Below are positions 1 to 6,444 of a stretch of DNA of 13,566 nt, one piece after another. Below the pieces are notes generated by a model, which was given only the letters and a program-made list of their open reading frames with translations, was not told the origin of the DNA and did not search any database. A program made the translations under genes and the position numbers. The DNA lies in assembly GCA_964463145.1 (NCBI GenBank), contig CAYXBG010000047.1:1-13566 (forward strand), written 5' to 3'. Each line of letters opens with the position of its first letter. Position 1 is the first letter of the stretch. This DNA is from CAYXBG01 sp964463145 (GTDB lineage Bacteria > Acidobacteriota > UBA6911 > RPQK01 > CBDAPI01).

Positions 1-81
1 GTCTCAACTGGTGGGGGAGCATCTCTGGCCCTACTATCTGGCCGAAAATTACCAGCTGTTGAGGTATTGACGGATCAGTGA
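1..81 (+). CDS. pgk: Phosphoglycerate kinase, C-terminal end (partial)
   Basis: Only the last 26 codons are present, read from base 1 to the TGA at 79-81. The translation begins VSTGGGASLALLSGRKLPAV and then ends EVLTDQ. This matches the conserved C-terminus of phosphoglycerate kinase (STGGGASLE.LEGK.LPGV), where the glycine-rich loop helps bind nucleotide. The enzyme makes ATP from 1,3-bisphosphoglycerate in the cytoplasmic lower glycolytic pathway. tpiA follows after about 20 bases, the usual pgk-tpiA order, and both are probably on one transcript. The 5' part lies outside the window. The identification rests on this short signature and on the neighbour, and is quite secure. Confidence 0.88.
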   Translation, partial: VSTGGGASLALLSGRKLPAVEVLTDQ

Positions 82-101
82 GATTGCAATAGGAGGATAT
101 G

Positions 102-863
102 ATGCCACGGAGATCTGTAGTTGTAGGCAACTGGAAGAGTAATAAGACTGTTGAAGAAGCACGTCGGATAGCTAGGCGTTTAAGAGCCGGCCTGGAGAGA
201 AACTCGGATGTTGATGTCCTCGTTGCTCCTCCCTTTACTGCGTTCGAAGCCGTTGCAGGGGTGTTAGGTGGTTCCAATATTCAGTTAGCAGCTCAAAATG
301 TTCATTGGGAAGGTCAGGGGCCTTGGACTGGAGAGATCACTACTGATCATCTGATTGATTTAGATTGTCACTTCGTGATCGTAGGTCACTCTGAACGGCG
401 CCAGTTTTTCAATGAGACCTCCGAGACTGTTAATCTTCGGGTTCAAAAGGTTGTCAAGGAAGGCCTTTCTCCGATTGTTTGCATCGGTGAAACCCTGGAA
501 GAGAGGGACCAAGGAAGAGCTGAGGAGGTTATTCTTGGTGATTTGGAGAGGTCTTTGAGTGGATTGACAGGTCAAGACCTTTTCCGTATCATCATCGCTT
601 ACGAGCCAGTGTGGGCGATCGGTACTGGCCGAACTGCGACGCCCGAAATGGCTCAGGAAATCCATAGCAAAATTAGAGCTTGGTTATGCCTAAGGTACTC
701 GCCCGAAATCTCCGACAGTGTCAGGATTTTGTACGGAGGGAGTGTGGGGCCGGAAAACGTTTCCGAGCTGATGTGTCAGACTGATATCGATGGTGCTTTA
801 GTAGGTGGGGCAAGCCTGAATTCAGAGACTTTTATAGAGATAGCACTCTTTGGAGATCGTTGA
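102..863 (+). CDS. tpiA: Triosephosphate isomerase
   Basis: This cytoplasmic glycolytic enzyme interconverts dihydroxyacetone phosphate and glyceraldehyde 3-phosphate. It is a single TIM barrel of about 253 residues, normal for the family. Counting from the upstream ATG at 99, the substrate-binding Asn11 and Lys13 lie in GNWKSNKT, the electrophilic His97 in IVGHSERR, the catalytic base Glu169 in AYEPVWAIGTG, and the phosphate-gripping loop is YGGSV near residue 211. All expected catalytic residues are present. Two consecutive ATGs occur at 99 and 102. The strong Shine-Dalgarno AGGAGG at 91-96 is 2 bases from the first and 5 bases from the second, so 102 is preferred. The gene follows pgk and precedes secG with a 30-base gap, so co-transcription is likely. 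Confidence 0.97.
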   Translation: MPRRSVVVGNWKSNKTVEEARRIARRLRAGLERNSDVDVLVAPPFTAFEAVAGVLGGSNIQLAAQNVHWEGQGPWTGEITTDHLIDLDCHFVIVGHSERRQFFNETSETVNLRVQKVVKEGLSPIVCIGETLEERDQGRAEEVILGDLERSLSGLTGQDLFRIIIAYEPVWAIGTGRTATPEMAQEIHSKIRAWLCLRYSPEISDSVRILYGGSVGPENVSELMCQTDIDGALVGGASLNSETFIEIALFGDR

Positions 864-893
864 GAGTGGAAGGCTCATACTTGGACTAAGATT

Positions 894-1280
894 ATGATGG
901 TAGTTTTGATCCTGCTTCATATTTTGATCTGTGCATTTCTGATCCTGACGGTTCTTCTGCAATCGGGGAAAGCAGGAGATCTCGCTTCGGCATTTGGCGG
1001 TGCTGGAAGTCAGACAGCGTTCGGGACGCGTTCTGCTGCCTCGCTTCTGACCAATCTGACTACAATAGCTGCTGTGTGTTTTATGGTTACTTGTCTTTTG
1101 CTTTCAGCTTGGTCTCAACGTGCTGGTTCCAGTGTGATGGGAGATACTACTCCTGTTAACAGTGATACTGTTACGCAGTCTCCGGATACGAAGGGCCAGG
1201 AATCGGCAACTCCAGTTGGGAGTGGAGCTGAGGCCGCAGCCTCTGAATCCGATGGGGCTGACGACAAAGCGAAAGAGTAA
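894..1280 (+). CDS. secG: SecG, SecYEG translocase subunit
   Basis: SecG is the small inner-membrane subunit of the SecYEG protein-export channel. The 128-residue product has the family's two transmembrane helices, at about residues 2-22 (VLILLHILICAFLILTVLLQ) and 50-73. The conserved cytoplasmic loop between them reads LLQSGKAGDLASAFGGAGSQ, followed by TAFGTRSA. The remaining 50 or so residues are a low-complexity Ser/Thr/Ala/Asp/Glu tail, common and variable in this family. Another ATG directly follows the first, and the ribosome site (GGACTAAG) is weak, so the start is uncertain by one codon. The gene sits 30 bases after tpiA and just before a tRNA gene, a frequent arrangement (tpiA-secG-tRNA-Leu). 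Confidence 0.95.
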   Translation: MMVVLILLHILICAFLILTVLLQSGKAGDLASAFGGAGSQTAFGTRSAASLLTNLTTIAAVCFMVTCLLLSAWSQRAGSSVMGDTTPVNSDTVTQSPDTKGQESATPVGSGAEAAASESDGADDKAKE

Positions 1281-1304
1281 GCTCCCGATTCAAGTTCCTA
1301 GAAT

Positions 1305-1392
1305 GCCGGAGTGGTGGAATTAGGCAGACACACCATCTTGAGGGGGTGGCGCTCGTGAGAGTGTGCGGGTTCGAATCCCGCCTCCGGCACCA
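1305..1392 (+). tRNA. tRNA-Leu (anticodon GAG)
   Basis: The 88-base gene folds as a class II tRNA. The acceptor arm pairs GCCGGAG (1305-1311) with CTCCGGC (1382-1388), followed by discriminator A and an encoded CCA (1390-1392). The anticodon stem pairs CCATC (1333-1337) with GGTGG (1345-1349), closing the loop TTGAGGG. The anticodon GAG at 1340-1342 reads CUU and CUC leucine codons. The long variable arm (CGCTC/GAGTG around GTGA) is typical of leucine tRNAs. The T arm is GCGGG-TTCGAAT-CCCGC. It resembles E. coli leuU closely. A run of eight A's follows, and no T-tract terminator is visible on the plus strand. It is probably processed from the tpiA-secG transcript. Confidence 0.97.
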
Positions 1393-1406
1393 AAAAAAAC
1401 AGCCTT

Positions 1407-2090
1407 TTATTCTTTTACTATGACGTCTTTGACCGCTTTAACCCGGCGTGCGATAGTGACTATTCTATCCTTCTCCTCCTGGGTGAGCCCGGTAAAGGTG
1501 AGGGTTGCCACACCTGATTTGACTGAAATGTGAGTGCTGGAACTATCGACCATTTGATCTTCATCGAGGTGTGTCTTAATCCTTCTGTGGATGGCAGTGT
1601 CGGAAGCTCCAAGACCTAGTACGTTCCGGATTTCATCGGAAGCTCGCCGAGTGCCAGCCGCAGTTTTCCGAGCAACGGTTTCGGCACCTCTAGCGGTGGC
1701 CCTAGCGCCACCTGCTGTCGTGCGGCCCACTGTTTTTGCGTGCCTTGATGTTGCTCTTGCTGCCTCTTTAGCCTTTTTCTGGATGAGATTGTCGTGGTCA
1801 AGCGTAATGCCTAGAGCTTGTAAGGTGCGATCGTTAATCGTTCCGGTCGTCCGGAGGGCGTTATCTTCCTGGAAGGCCCTCAGTGCATCGCGGGTAGAAA
1901 GACTTACTTTGCCATCTACGGGGCCTGGGTCATGACCTAATTTCATCAGAGCCCTTTGGACAGTCCTAACTGTAGCAGGGTCATTGATGTGCTTGGGTTG
2001 GGCCTCAAGAGAAAATGCACTAACGATGGCAAGGAGTCCTGTGAGCAATACGACTACAATTGTTGGACGACTCAAGCTTGATTCTGCCAT
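1407..2090 (-). CDS. Exported peptidoglycan-binding and BON domain protein
   Basis: Function is not known; the domains are recognisable. From the ATG at 2090 the protein has 227 residues. Residues 1-31 are a signal peptide with a hydrophobic core (TIVVVLLTGLLAIVSAF) and a likely cleavage near LEA/Q. Residues about 35-97 form a peptidoglycan-binding-1 domain (VQRALMKLGHDPGPVDG, TRDALRAFQ). Residues about 105-150 are an Ala/Arg/Lys-rich linker with two tandem repeats. Residues about 164-227 are a BON domain (HISVKSGVATLTFTGL, then RRVKAVKDV), a fold usually linked to envelope or phospholipid binding. A longer frame starts at 2123, but GGAGG at 2096-2100 lies 5 bases from the 2090 ATG, and that start also gives a normal signal peptide. 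The gene is convergent with the tRNA and divergent from the NUDIX gene, so it is its own unit. A periplasmic envelope role is inferred. Confidence 0.8.
   Translation of the reverse strand: MAESSLSRPTIVVVLLTGLLAIVSAFSLEAQPKHINDPATVRTVQRALMKLGHDPGPVDGKVSLSTRDALRAFQEDNALRTTGTINDRTLQALGITLDHDNLIQKKAKEAARATSRHAKTVGRTTAGGARATARGAETVARKTAAGTRRASDEIRNVLGLGASDTAIHRRIKTHLDEDQMVDSSSTHISVKSGVATLTFTGLTQEEKDRIVTIARRVKAVKDVIVKE
1653..1760 (-). repeat. Two tandem 54-base repeats coding an Ala/Arg-rich linker
   Basis: Within the BON protein the linker holds two adjacent 18-residue units, ARATSRHAKTVGRTTAGG (1707-1760) and ARATARGAETVARKTAAG (1653-1706), identical at 12 of 18 positions. The units are basic and alanine-rich, predicting a helical or extended spacer between the peptidoglycan-binding and BON domains. 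This looks like an internal duplication, and copy number may vary among relatives. Confidence 0.7.
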
Positions 2091-2184
2091 AAGAACCTCC
2101 GGTAAGACTTGGAACAGTGTCAAATAGTCTAAATCGTTAGTATGACGAACTAAACTAATGCTCTTTCATTGAAAACTGAGAAAA

Positions 2185-2204
2185 CTGTAAACACTCATTT
2201 ACAG
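2185..2204. promoter_or_regulatory. Perfect 7-6-7 palindrome, possible operator
   Basis: The half-sites CTGTAAA (2185-2191) and TTTACAG (2198-2204) are perfect inverted repeats separated by six bases. The palindrome lies in the 216-base space between two divergent genes, just upstream of an extended -10 candidate for the NUDIX gene. Its size and position suit a dimeric repressor site. No T-tract follows, so a terminator is unlikely. The regulator is unknown. Confidence 0.4.
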
Positions 2205-2213
2205 CATATTTAT

Positions 2214-2222
2214 TGGTATGAT
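2214..2222 (+). promoter_or_regulatory. Candidate extended -10 promoter for the NUDIX-glycosyltransferase genes
   Basis: TGGTATGAT fits an extended -10 element (TGn followed by TATGAT, 5 of 6 to TATAAT). No good -35 is found at the usual distance, as expected if the extended -10 compensates. Transcription would start near 2229, about 80 bases before the first possible start codon. The palindrome at 2185-2204 would overlap the -35 zone. Confidence 0.35.
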
Positions 2223-2306
2223 GCAGAATCTGGTAGCTAGGTTCAGATCTTTCTGAGATACCGGCAGGGTTTGGAATGGTAGACGTATTCTAGAAAAAAG
2301 GCTGTA

Positions 2307-2960
2307 GTGCCAGGTCAGAATATGTGGTCCCAGTCCAACTGGGAAGAGTTGCTTATGGGGCGAGAGAAGACGGATTTTTGTGGTCAGGTTCGTAGAGCCC
2401 TCAAAGGACTACCTGATAGAAGTTTTCAGCATGAATCGATAGGAGATGCTGCCGTACATATCATTTTGAGTAGTCTAGACGTGCCGACTGAGATTCTTTT
2501 GACAAGACGCAGTTTGTTCGTCCCAACCCATAAAGGAGAAGTTGCTTTTCCGGGTGGGAGAAAGGATTTCGGAGATAAGGATCTTTTGGAAACGGCTCTT
2601 CGAGAGACACACGAAGAGGTTGGTATCCCCCCAGAGAAATGTGAAGTTGTCGGAAGGATGAATGACTATCTTTCCATCACCGGTTGGAAGGTCACCCCTT
2701 TTGTTTCGTTTCTAACAGAAAGGTGTCAAATTCAGATTGATCCTGTGGAGGTGGATCGGGCTTTCTGGGTGCCTTTAGAGTTTTTCCGAGAGAATACTCC
2801 CCGTGTTGAAAAACGACTGAGACTTGGAAGGGCTAGCTCGGTTTATTGCTACTATTATGAGGAAGAAGTTATTTGGGGCCTGACAGCTCGCATCTTGCAC
2901 GATCTTTTTCAGGGTTTTCTCCCGAGACACTCAATTATGAAGACGGATGAGGATATTTGA
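2307..2960 (+). CDS. NUDIX hydrolase, CoA pyrophosphatase (NudL) type
   Basis: The product, up to 217 residues, belongs to the NUDIX group that splits CoA or CoA esters into phosphopantetheine and 3',5'-ADP. The family-specific block upstream of the NUDIX box is clear: LLTRRSLFVPTHKGEVAFPGG at about residues 64-84 (in NudL, LT.RS..L..H.GQV.FPGG). The NUDIX box follows as TALRETHEEVGI at 96-107, with the metal-binding REXXEE glutamates present, and then TGWKVTPFV as in E. coli NudL. The start is uncertain: GTG 2307 has a weak AAGG, while ATG 2355 has GGGAAGAG at 2341-2348 and would give 201 residues, closer to the family norm. Its end nearly abuts the glycosyltransferase, so the two are probably translationally coupled. 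The substrate is inferred from the family. Confidence 0.88.
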   Translation: MPGQNMWSQSNWEELLMGREKTDFCGQVRRALKGLPDRSFQHESIGDAAVHIILSSLDVPTEILLTRRSLFVPTHKGEVAFPGGRKDFGDKDLLETALRETHEEVGIPPEKCEVVGRMNDYLSITGWKVTPFVSFLTERCQIQIDPVEVDRAFWVPLEFFRENTPRVEKRLRLGRASSVYCYYYEEEVIWGLTARILHDLFQGFLPRHSIMKTDEDI

Positions 2961-2961
2961 G

Positions 2962-4281
2962 ATGAGGGTTGCCTACATCACAGCAGGGTCTGCTGGAATG
3001 ATCTGTGGGAGTTGTTTAAGGGATAATGCTTTAGCCAACGCATTGTTGGAAATGGGTTGCGACATTTCTCTGATACCTACTTACACACCCGTGAGATCCG
3101 AGGGGCAGGACGCTAGTATAAATCGTGTTTTTCTCGGAGGGATTAACGTATATCTTCAGCAAAGATTCAGACTTTTTCGTCAACTTCCGAAATTTCTGGA
3201 TAGACCTCTCGATTACCCGAAATTATTGAAGTGGGTATCCTCTAGAGGAATTGAGACCGCAGCTCCAATGTTGGGAGACCTGACAGTGTCAATGCTCCGA
3301 GGAGTCCAAGGAAATCAGGCAAAGGAGGTATTGAGGCTAGTTGATTTCCTGAAATCTATCAGACCGGAAATCGTCAATTTGACTAATGTGCTTATAGGTG
3401 GAGTTATACCAAAAATCAAATCTGATATTGGAGTTCCAGTTGTCGTGACCTTGCAAGGCGATGATTTTTTTCTCGAGCAGCTGAGTCATAGGTACAGGTC
3501 TAGAGCACTAGCGTTGATATCAGAGATTATTCCTCATGTAGATGGGTTTATTGTTTTTAATCAATATTACCGTGACCACATGTCCAGTTTTTTAGGTATT
3601 CCTAAAGAACGAATATATTGTTTGCCCTTAGGTGCGGATGTCGAAGGGTTCCCAACCGCTCCCCCCTCTAAGAAGGAGGAGGCGAGCCGTCGGATAGGAT
3701 ATCTGGCTAGAATATGCCCGGAGAAAGGATATGGAGCATTGGTGGATGCGTTTATCCAATTGAAACAACTACCAGATATGGGCGATGTAGTACTAGATAC
3801 GGCCGGTTGGATGGATCCCTCCAGCCCAGATTTTTTAAAGGAGCAGCAAGGCAAAATTGATCGAGCTGGATTAGGGGAGTTTTTCCGCTACCGAGGTATC
3901 CTGGACCGGAAACGAAAGATTAACTTTCTTCAGAAGCTAACGATTTTTTCAGTGCCGAGCATTTATCGAGAACCCAAGGGTATTTATGTCTTAGAAGCTT
4001 TGGCAAGTGGAGTCCCAGTAGTCCAGCCGAATCATGGAGCGTTCCCAGAACTGCTCAGGCGTACTGGCGGGGGTGTACTAGCTCATCCCAGAGACACGTC
4101 AAATCTTGTTCAAGAAATGGCGCGATTGCTGCGTAGTCCTAGTCAGGTTGAGTTGCTCGGAAGGAAAGGCCACAGGAGTGTCCATCAACACCTCACTGCC
4201 CAAAAGATGGCAGAAGAAACCCTGCAATTATATCGTCATATTAAAGATGAGCATGATCGATTTGTAGACTGCCGACTTTGA
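2962..4281 (+). CDS. Family 4 glycosyltransferase with Cys-containing N-terminal loop
   Basis: This is a GT-B fold retaining glycosyltransferase of about 439 residues. The N-terminal domain begins MRVAYITAGSAGMICGSC, with Cys15 and Cys18 in the loop after the first strand, then LRDNALANAL, IPTYTPVRSEGQD and INVYLQQR. The C-terminal nucleotide-sugar domain (about 240-420) shows the hinge region LGADVEGFP, then ARICPEKGYGALVDAF and an EX7E motif, EPKGIYVLEALASGVPVVQP, near residues 337-345. An in-frame ATG at 2947 would add five residues; 2962 is preferred because it starts the first beta strand and has GAGG at 2949-2952. The start is one base past the NUDIX stop. I recall this N-terminal pattern in uncharacterised planctomycete and acidobacterial proteins. 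Donor and acceptor are unknown; an envelope glycan or glycolipid role is a guess. Confidence 0.85.
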   Translation: MRVAYITAGSAGMICGSCLRDNALANALLEMGCDISLIPTYTPVRSEGQDASINRVFLGGINVYLQQRFRLFRQLPKFLDRPLDYPKLLKWVSSRGIETAAPMLGDLTVSMLRGVQGNQAKEVLRLVDFLKSIRPEIVNLTNVLIGGVIPKIKSDIGVPVVVTLQGDDFFLEQLSHRYRSRALALISEIIPHVDGFIVFNQYYRDHMSSFLGIPKERIYCLPLGADVEGFPTAPPSKKEEASRRIGYLARICPEKGYGALVDAFIQLKQLPDMGDVVLDTAGWMDPSSPDFLKEQQGKIDRAGLGEFFRYRGILDRKRKINFLQKLTIFSVPSIYREPKGIYVLEALASGVPVVQPNHGAFPELLRRTGGGVLAHPRDTSNLVQEMARLLRSPSQVELLGRKGHRSVHQHLTAQKMAEETLQLYRHIKDEHDRFVDCRL

Positions 4282-4370
4282 TGTTTATGTGTGAGAAGCA
4301 GGGGAATGGATATGAGTAAATCTCTCCTCTGATGGAGACTGTTGTGTAATCCGGTCTACAATGGAGGTCT

Positions 4371-5375
4371 ATGCTTCTTGATCAACTATCAAGACCTCTT
4401 AGAGATTTGCGGATTTCGGTCACTGACCGTTGTAATATGCGGTGTACTTACTGCATGCCACGTGAGTTTTTCGGGCCAAACCACGCTTTTCTTGAGCGTG
4501 ACGAACTGCTCACTTACGAAGAAATTGATCTCCTCACGAGAGTTTTTGTGCAGCTAGGAGTTTTTAAAGTCAGAATAACTGGAGGAGAGCCTCTTTTACG
4601 TCGAGAGTTGCCAGCGCTGATCTCGCGATTAGCGAAACTGCCAGAAGTATCTGATCTAACACTTACAACCAATGGGTTGTTGCTAGCTCGCCATGCTTCG
4701 AGTCTCAAAAAAGCAGGATTACATAGAGTTACAGTAAGTCTGGATTCCTTGGACCAAGACAAGTTCGACCAAATGAATGGTGTCGGCATAGATTTGCCGG
4801 AGGTTTTGGAGGGGATAGAAGAAGCCCTTCGTGTCGGGTTGGCTCCCCTGAAAATTAATGCTGTTATCCAGCGAGGTATTAACGAGTCTGCAGTTCTAGA
4901 TTTGGTTGAACGCTTTCACGGAACAAACTGTATTGTCCGTTTTATTGAATATATGGATGTGGGAAATACCAACGATTGGAAAGCTGAGGATGTTTTTGGA
5001 GCAAGTGAAATTGTACAAGAGATATCTCGACAGTATCCCTTGTCTCCAGTCGAGCCTAACTACAAAGGGGAAGTTGCCCGGCGTTGGAGATTTGATGAAG
5101 GTAACGGTGAAATCGGTGTGATAGCTTCAGTCACACAACCCTTCTGTGGAGATTGCACGAGGGCAAGGCTCTCATCGGAAGGACGATTATATACTTGCCT
5201 TTTCGCTTCAGAAGGTTTTGATTTGCGGTCTATGCTGAGGGGTGGTGCGAGCGTTGATGAGATTAGGCGAAGTGTAGAAAAGGTCTGGACAGGAAGAAAG
5301 GATCGCTATTCAGAGAAGAGATCTGAATCCCCGGTCTCCGGACAACGTGTGGAGATGTCTCACATAGGAGGTTGA
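4371..5375 (+). CDS. moaA: GTP 3',8-cyclase MoaA
   Basis: MoaA is the radical-SAM enzyme that starts molybdenum cofactor synthesis by converting GTP to 3',8-cyclo-GTP. The 334-residue length is typical. The SAM-cluster cysteines are Cys21, Cys25 and Cys28 in TDRCNMRCTYC, followed by RITGGEPLLRR. The second 4Fe-4S cluster that binds GTP is supplied by Cys259, Cys262 and Cys276 (CGDCTRARLSSEGRLYTC). The essential C-terminal Gly-Gly closes the protein (MSHIGG). GGAGG at 4363-4367 precedes the ATG. No other moa or mog gene is in the window, so the rest of the pathway must be elsewhere. The 89-base gap upstream holds only a weak hairpin (TCTCC/GGAGA) and no Moco riboswitch that I recognise. It converges on the HU-like gene. 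Confidence 0.97.
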   Translation: MLLDQLSRPLRDLRISVTDRCNMRCTYCMPREFFGPNHAFLERDELLTYEEIDLLTRVFVQLGVFKVRITGGEPLLRRELPALISRLAKLPEVSDLTLTTNGLLLARHASSLKKAGLHRVTVSLDSLDQDKFDQMNGVGIDLPEVLEGIEEALRVGLAPLKINAVIQRGINESAVLDLVERFHGTNCIVRFIEYMDVGNTNDWKAEDVFGASEIVQEISRQYPLSPVEPNYKGEVARRWRFDEGNGEIGVIASVTQPFCGDCTRARLSSEGRLYTCLFASEGFDLRSMLRGGASVDEIRRSVEKVWTGRKDRYSEKRSESPVSGQRVEMSHIGG

Positions 5376-5462
5376 GTTTTTCCTTCTTGAGAAGAGACCA
5401 ATTGATCAATAGGGAGGCTTCTTGAAAGGACGGTTGGGTGAAGATAGGGGCGGGATAGGTGG

Positions 5463-5729
5463 TTATCTGAAGCGAATTTCTTTGCCAGGTTTGAATCGAA
5501 CAGTTTTCCCTGGAGGTATTGGGACTTCTGCTCCGGTACGAGGATTACGGCCGATGCCACTTTTCCGTGGTTTGACGACAAATACACCAAACCCCCGCAG
5601 CTCGATGCGTTCACCTCTCCGCATGGCTCCACGTATGGCGTCGAAGAAAGCGTCGACAGCAATCTCCGACTTGACCTTGGTGATTCCCAGGGTCGTGGCA
5701 ACTCGACTTACGATATTGGCCTTAATCAC
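5463..5729 (-). CDS. HU/IHF-family nucleoid DNA-binding protein
   Basis: The 88-residue protein has the full HU/IHF fold. A helical dimerisation part covers residues 1-45 (MIKANIVSRVATTLGITKVK), then RGERIELRGFGVF, then the DNA-clasping beta arm with the signature GIGRNPRTGAEVPIPPGK near 58-75, where the proline of RNP is the residue that intercalates in this family, and finally VRFKPGKEI. It acts as a dimer that bends and compacts DNA. The start codon is GTG; an in-frame TAA lies seven codons upstream and no ATG is available. AGAGGG sits about 11 bases away, a rather distant ribosome site. HU and IHF-subunit types cannot be told apart safely from one sequence. It converges with moaA and is divergent from dcd. 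Confidence 0.93.
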   Translation of the reverse strand: MIKANIVSRVATTLGITKVKSEIAVDAFFDAIRGAMRRGERIELRGFGVFVVKPRKSGIGRNPRTGAEVPIPPGKTVRFKPGKEIRFR

Positions 5730-5759
5730 CGGTTTCAGTACCCTCTCTTATATCCAGAT

Positions 5760-5786
5760 CTAGAACTTACTTGTATAGATTTCTAG
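5760..5786. promoter_or_regulatory. Inverted repeat CTAGAA...TTCTAG over the HU promoter
   Basis: CTAGAA (5760-5765) and TTCTAG (5781-5786) are exact inverted copies whose centres are 21 bases apart, about two DNA turns. One half covers most of the -10 hexamer and the other abuts the -35 of the HU-like gene. This is the placement of a repressor site, possibly autoregulatory. Six-base halves can occur by chance, so this is tentative. Confidence 0.35.
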
Positions 5787-5792
5787 TGTCAA
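5764..5792 (-). promoter_or_regulatory. Sigma-70-type promoter of the HU-like gene
   Basis: On the minus strand a perfect -35 TTGACA (plus 5787-5792) is followed after 17 bases by TAAGTT (plus 5764-5769), which keeps the key TA....T of a -10. Transcription would start near 5757, about 28 bases before the GTG. The inverted repeat at 5760-5786 overlaps it. Confidence 0.5.
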
Positions 5793-5868
5793 GGAAAGGC
5801 GTGTAGTGACGGACTTTTACCATACGGATAAGCTGAGCTACACTTGCAGTCAGGCGGAGGAGTAAGTT

Positions 5869-6444
5869 ATGGGGGTCAAGTCGGATAGATGGATCGTGAA
5901 AATGGCAATGGAAGAAAACATGATAGAGCCTTTTCAGTCTGAACAGGTGTCCAAAGGACAGATTTCTTCTGGGGTGTCCTCGTACGGATACGATATGAGA
6001 CTGGGTCGCAAGTTTGAAATATTCAAGGGAACCAGTCGAGATGTATTGGATCCCAAGCAGGTTAACACTGATCAATTTGAATCGATTGAAGGAGAATCCT
6101 GTCTCGTCCCGACTGGATCATTTGTTTTAGGCCAGAGCATGGAATATTTTCGAATCCCACGAGATGTCCTCACCATTTGCAGTGGCAAATCTACATATGC
6201 ACGGTGTGGGGTTCTCGTAAACGTAACTCCATTTGAACCTGAATGGGAAGGATATGTCACTCTCTCGATTTCTAACACAGGCCCGTGCCCTGTACGCTTA
6301 TATGCAGAAGAGGGAATTGCTCAGGTGATATTCTTAGGGGCGGAAAGCGTTTGTGAGACATCCTATGCGGACAAAAAAGGAAAGTACCAGAGCCAGCAAG
6401 GTATAGCCCATGCGCTAGTTAGGAAGACCAGTGAGGAATGTTGA
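5869..6444 (+). CDS. dcd: dCTP deaminase family protein with altered catalytic position
   Basis: The 191-residue product aligns end to end with trimeric dCTP deaminases, which convert dCTP to dUTP for thymidylate synthesis. It begins MGVKSDRWIVKMA as expected and has SSYGYD at 37-42, EYFRIPRDVL at 92-101, and the active-site strand CSGKSTYARCG (Ser108 and Arg112 match E. coli Ser111 and Arg115), then NVTPFEPEWEG at 118-128. The triphosphate-binding tail SYADKKGKYQSQ is intact. The oddity is residue 133: the family has TLE(F/I)SNT here, whose Glu is the catalytic base (E. coli Glu138), but this gene reads TLSISNT, with TCG at 6265-6267. GGAGGAG at 5855-5861 supports the ATG. Its last 14 bases overlap lptE. 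Family membership is secure; deaminase activity is in doubt. Confidence 0.9.
   Translation: MGVKSDRWIVKMAMEENMIEPFQSEQVSKGQISSGVSSYGYDMRLGRKFEIFKGTSRDVLDPKQVNTDQFESIEGESCLVPTGSFVLGQSMEYFRIPRDVLTICSGKSTYARCGVLVNVTPFEPEWEGYVTLSISNTGPCPVRLYAEEGIAQVIFLGAESVCETSYADKKGKYQSQQGIAHALVRKTSEEC

Noticed and set aside
1393..1420. Terminator after tRNA-Leu from the A8 and T-rich tracts
   Set aside because: The A-run and TTTTATTCTTTT can pair only as a weak AT stem, and no GC-rich hairpin precedes a T-run on either strand.
1591..1935. Open frame of 114 codons on the plus strand inside the BON-domain gene
   Set aside because: It is antisense to a clearly coding gene with signal peptide and two recognisable domains. 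Its Ala/Val-rich sequence mirrors the repeat linker, and it has no ribosome site.
4282..4370. Possible Moco riboswitch upstream of moaA
   Set aside because: The gap is only 89 bases and shows just a 5-base hairpin. The longer conserved structure of that motif is absent.
5376..5462. Bidirectional terminator between the convergent moaA and HU genes
   Set aside because: There is a 10-base palindrome ATTGATCAAT (5401-5410) and a CTTCT/AGAAG pair with a two-base loop, but neither is GC-rich nor followed by a T-run on either strand.
5422..5763. Open frame of 113 codons on the plus strand opposite the HU-like gene
   Set aside because: It covers the HU gene in antisense, and its translation resembles no family. 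The minus-strand frame has a full HU signature and a promoter.
5811..5846. tRNA-like fragment on the minus strand upstream of dcd (GCAAGTG followed by TAGCTCAG)
   Set aside because: The first bases look like an acceptor and D arm, but there is no GAGC to close the D stem, no T-loop TTCGA and no matching CACTTGC 3' strand. Chance resemblance or a very decayed remnant.
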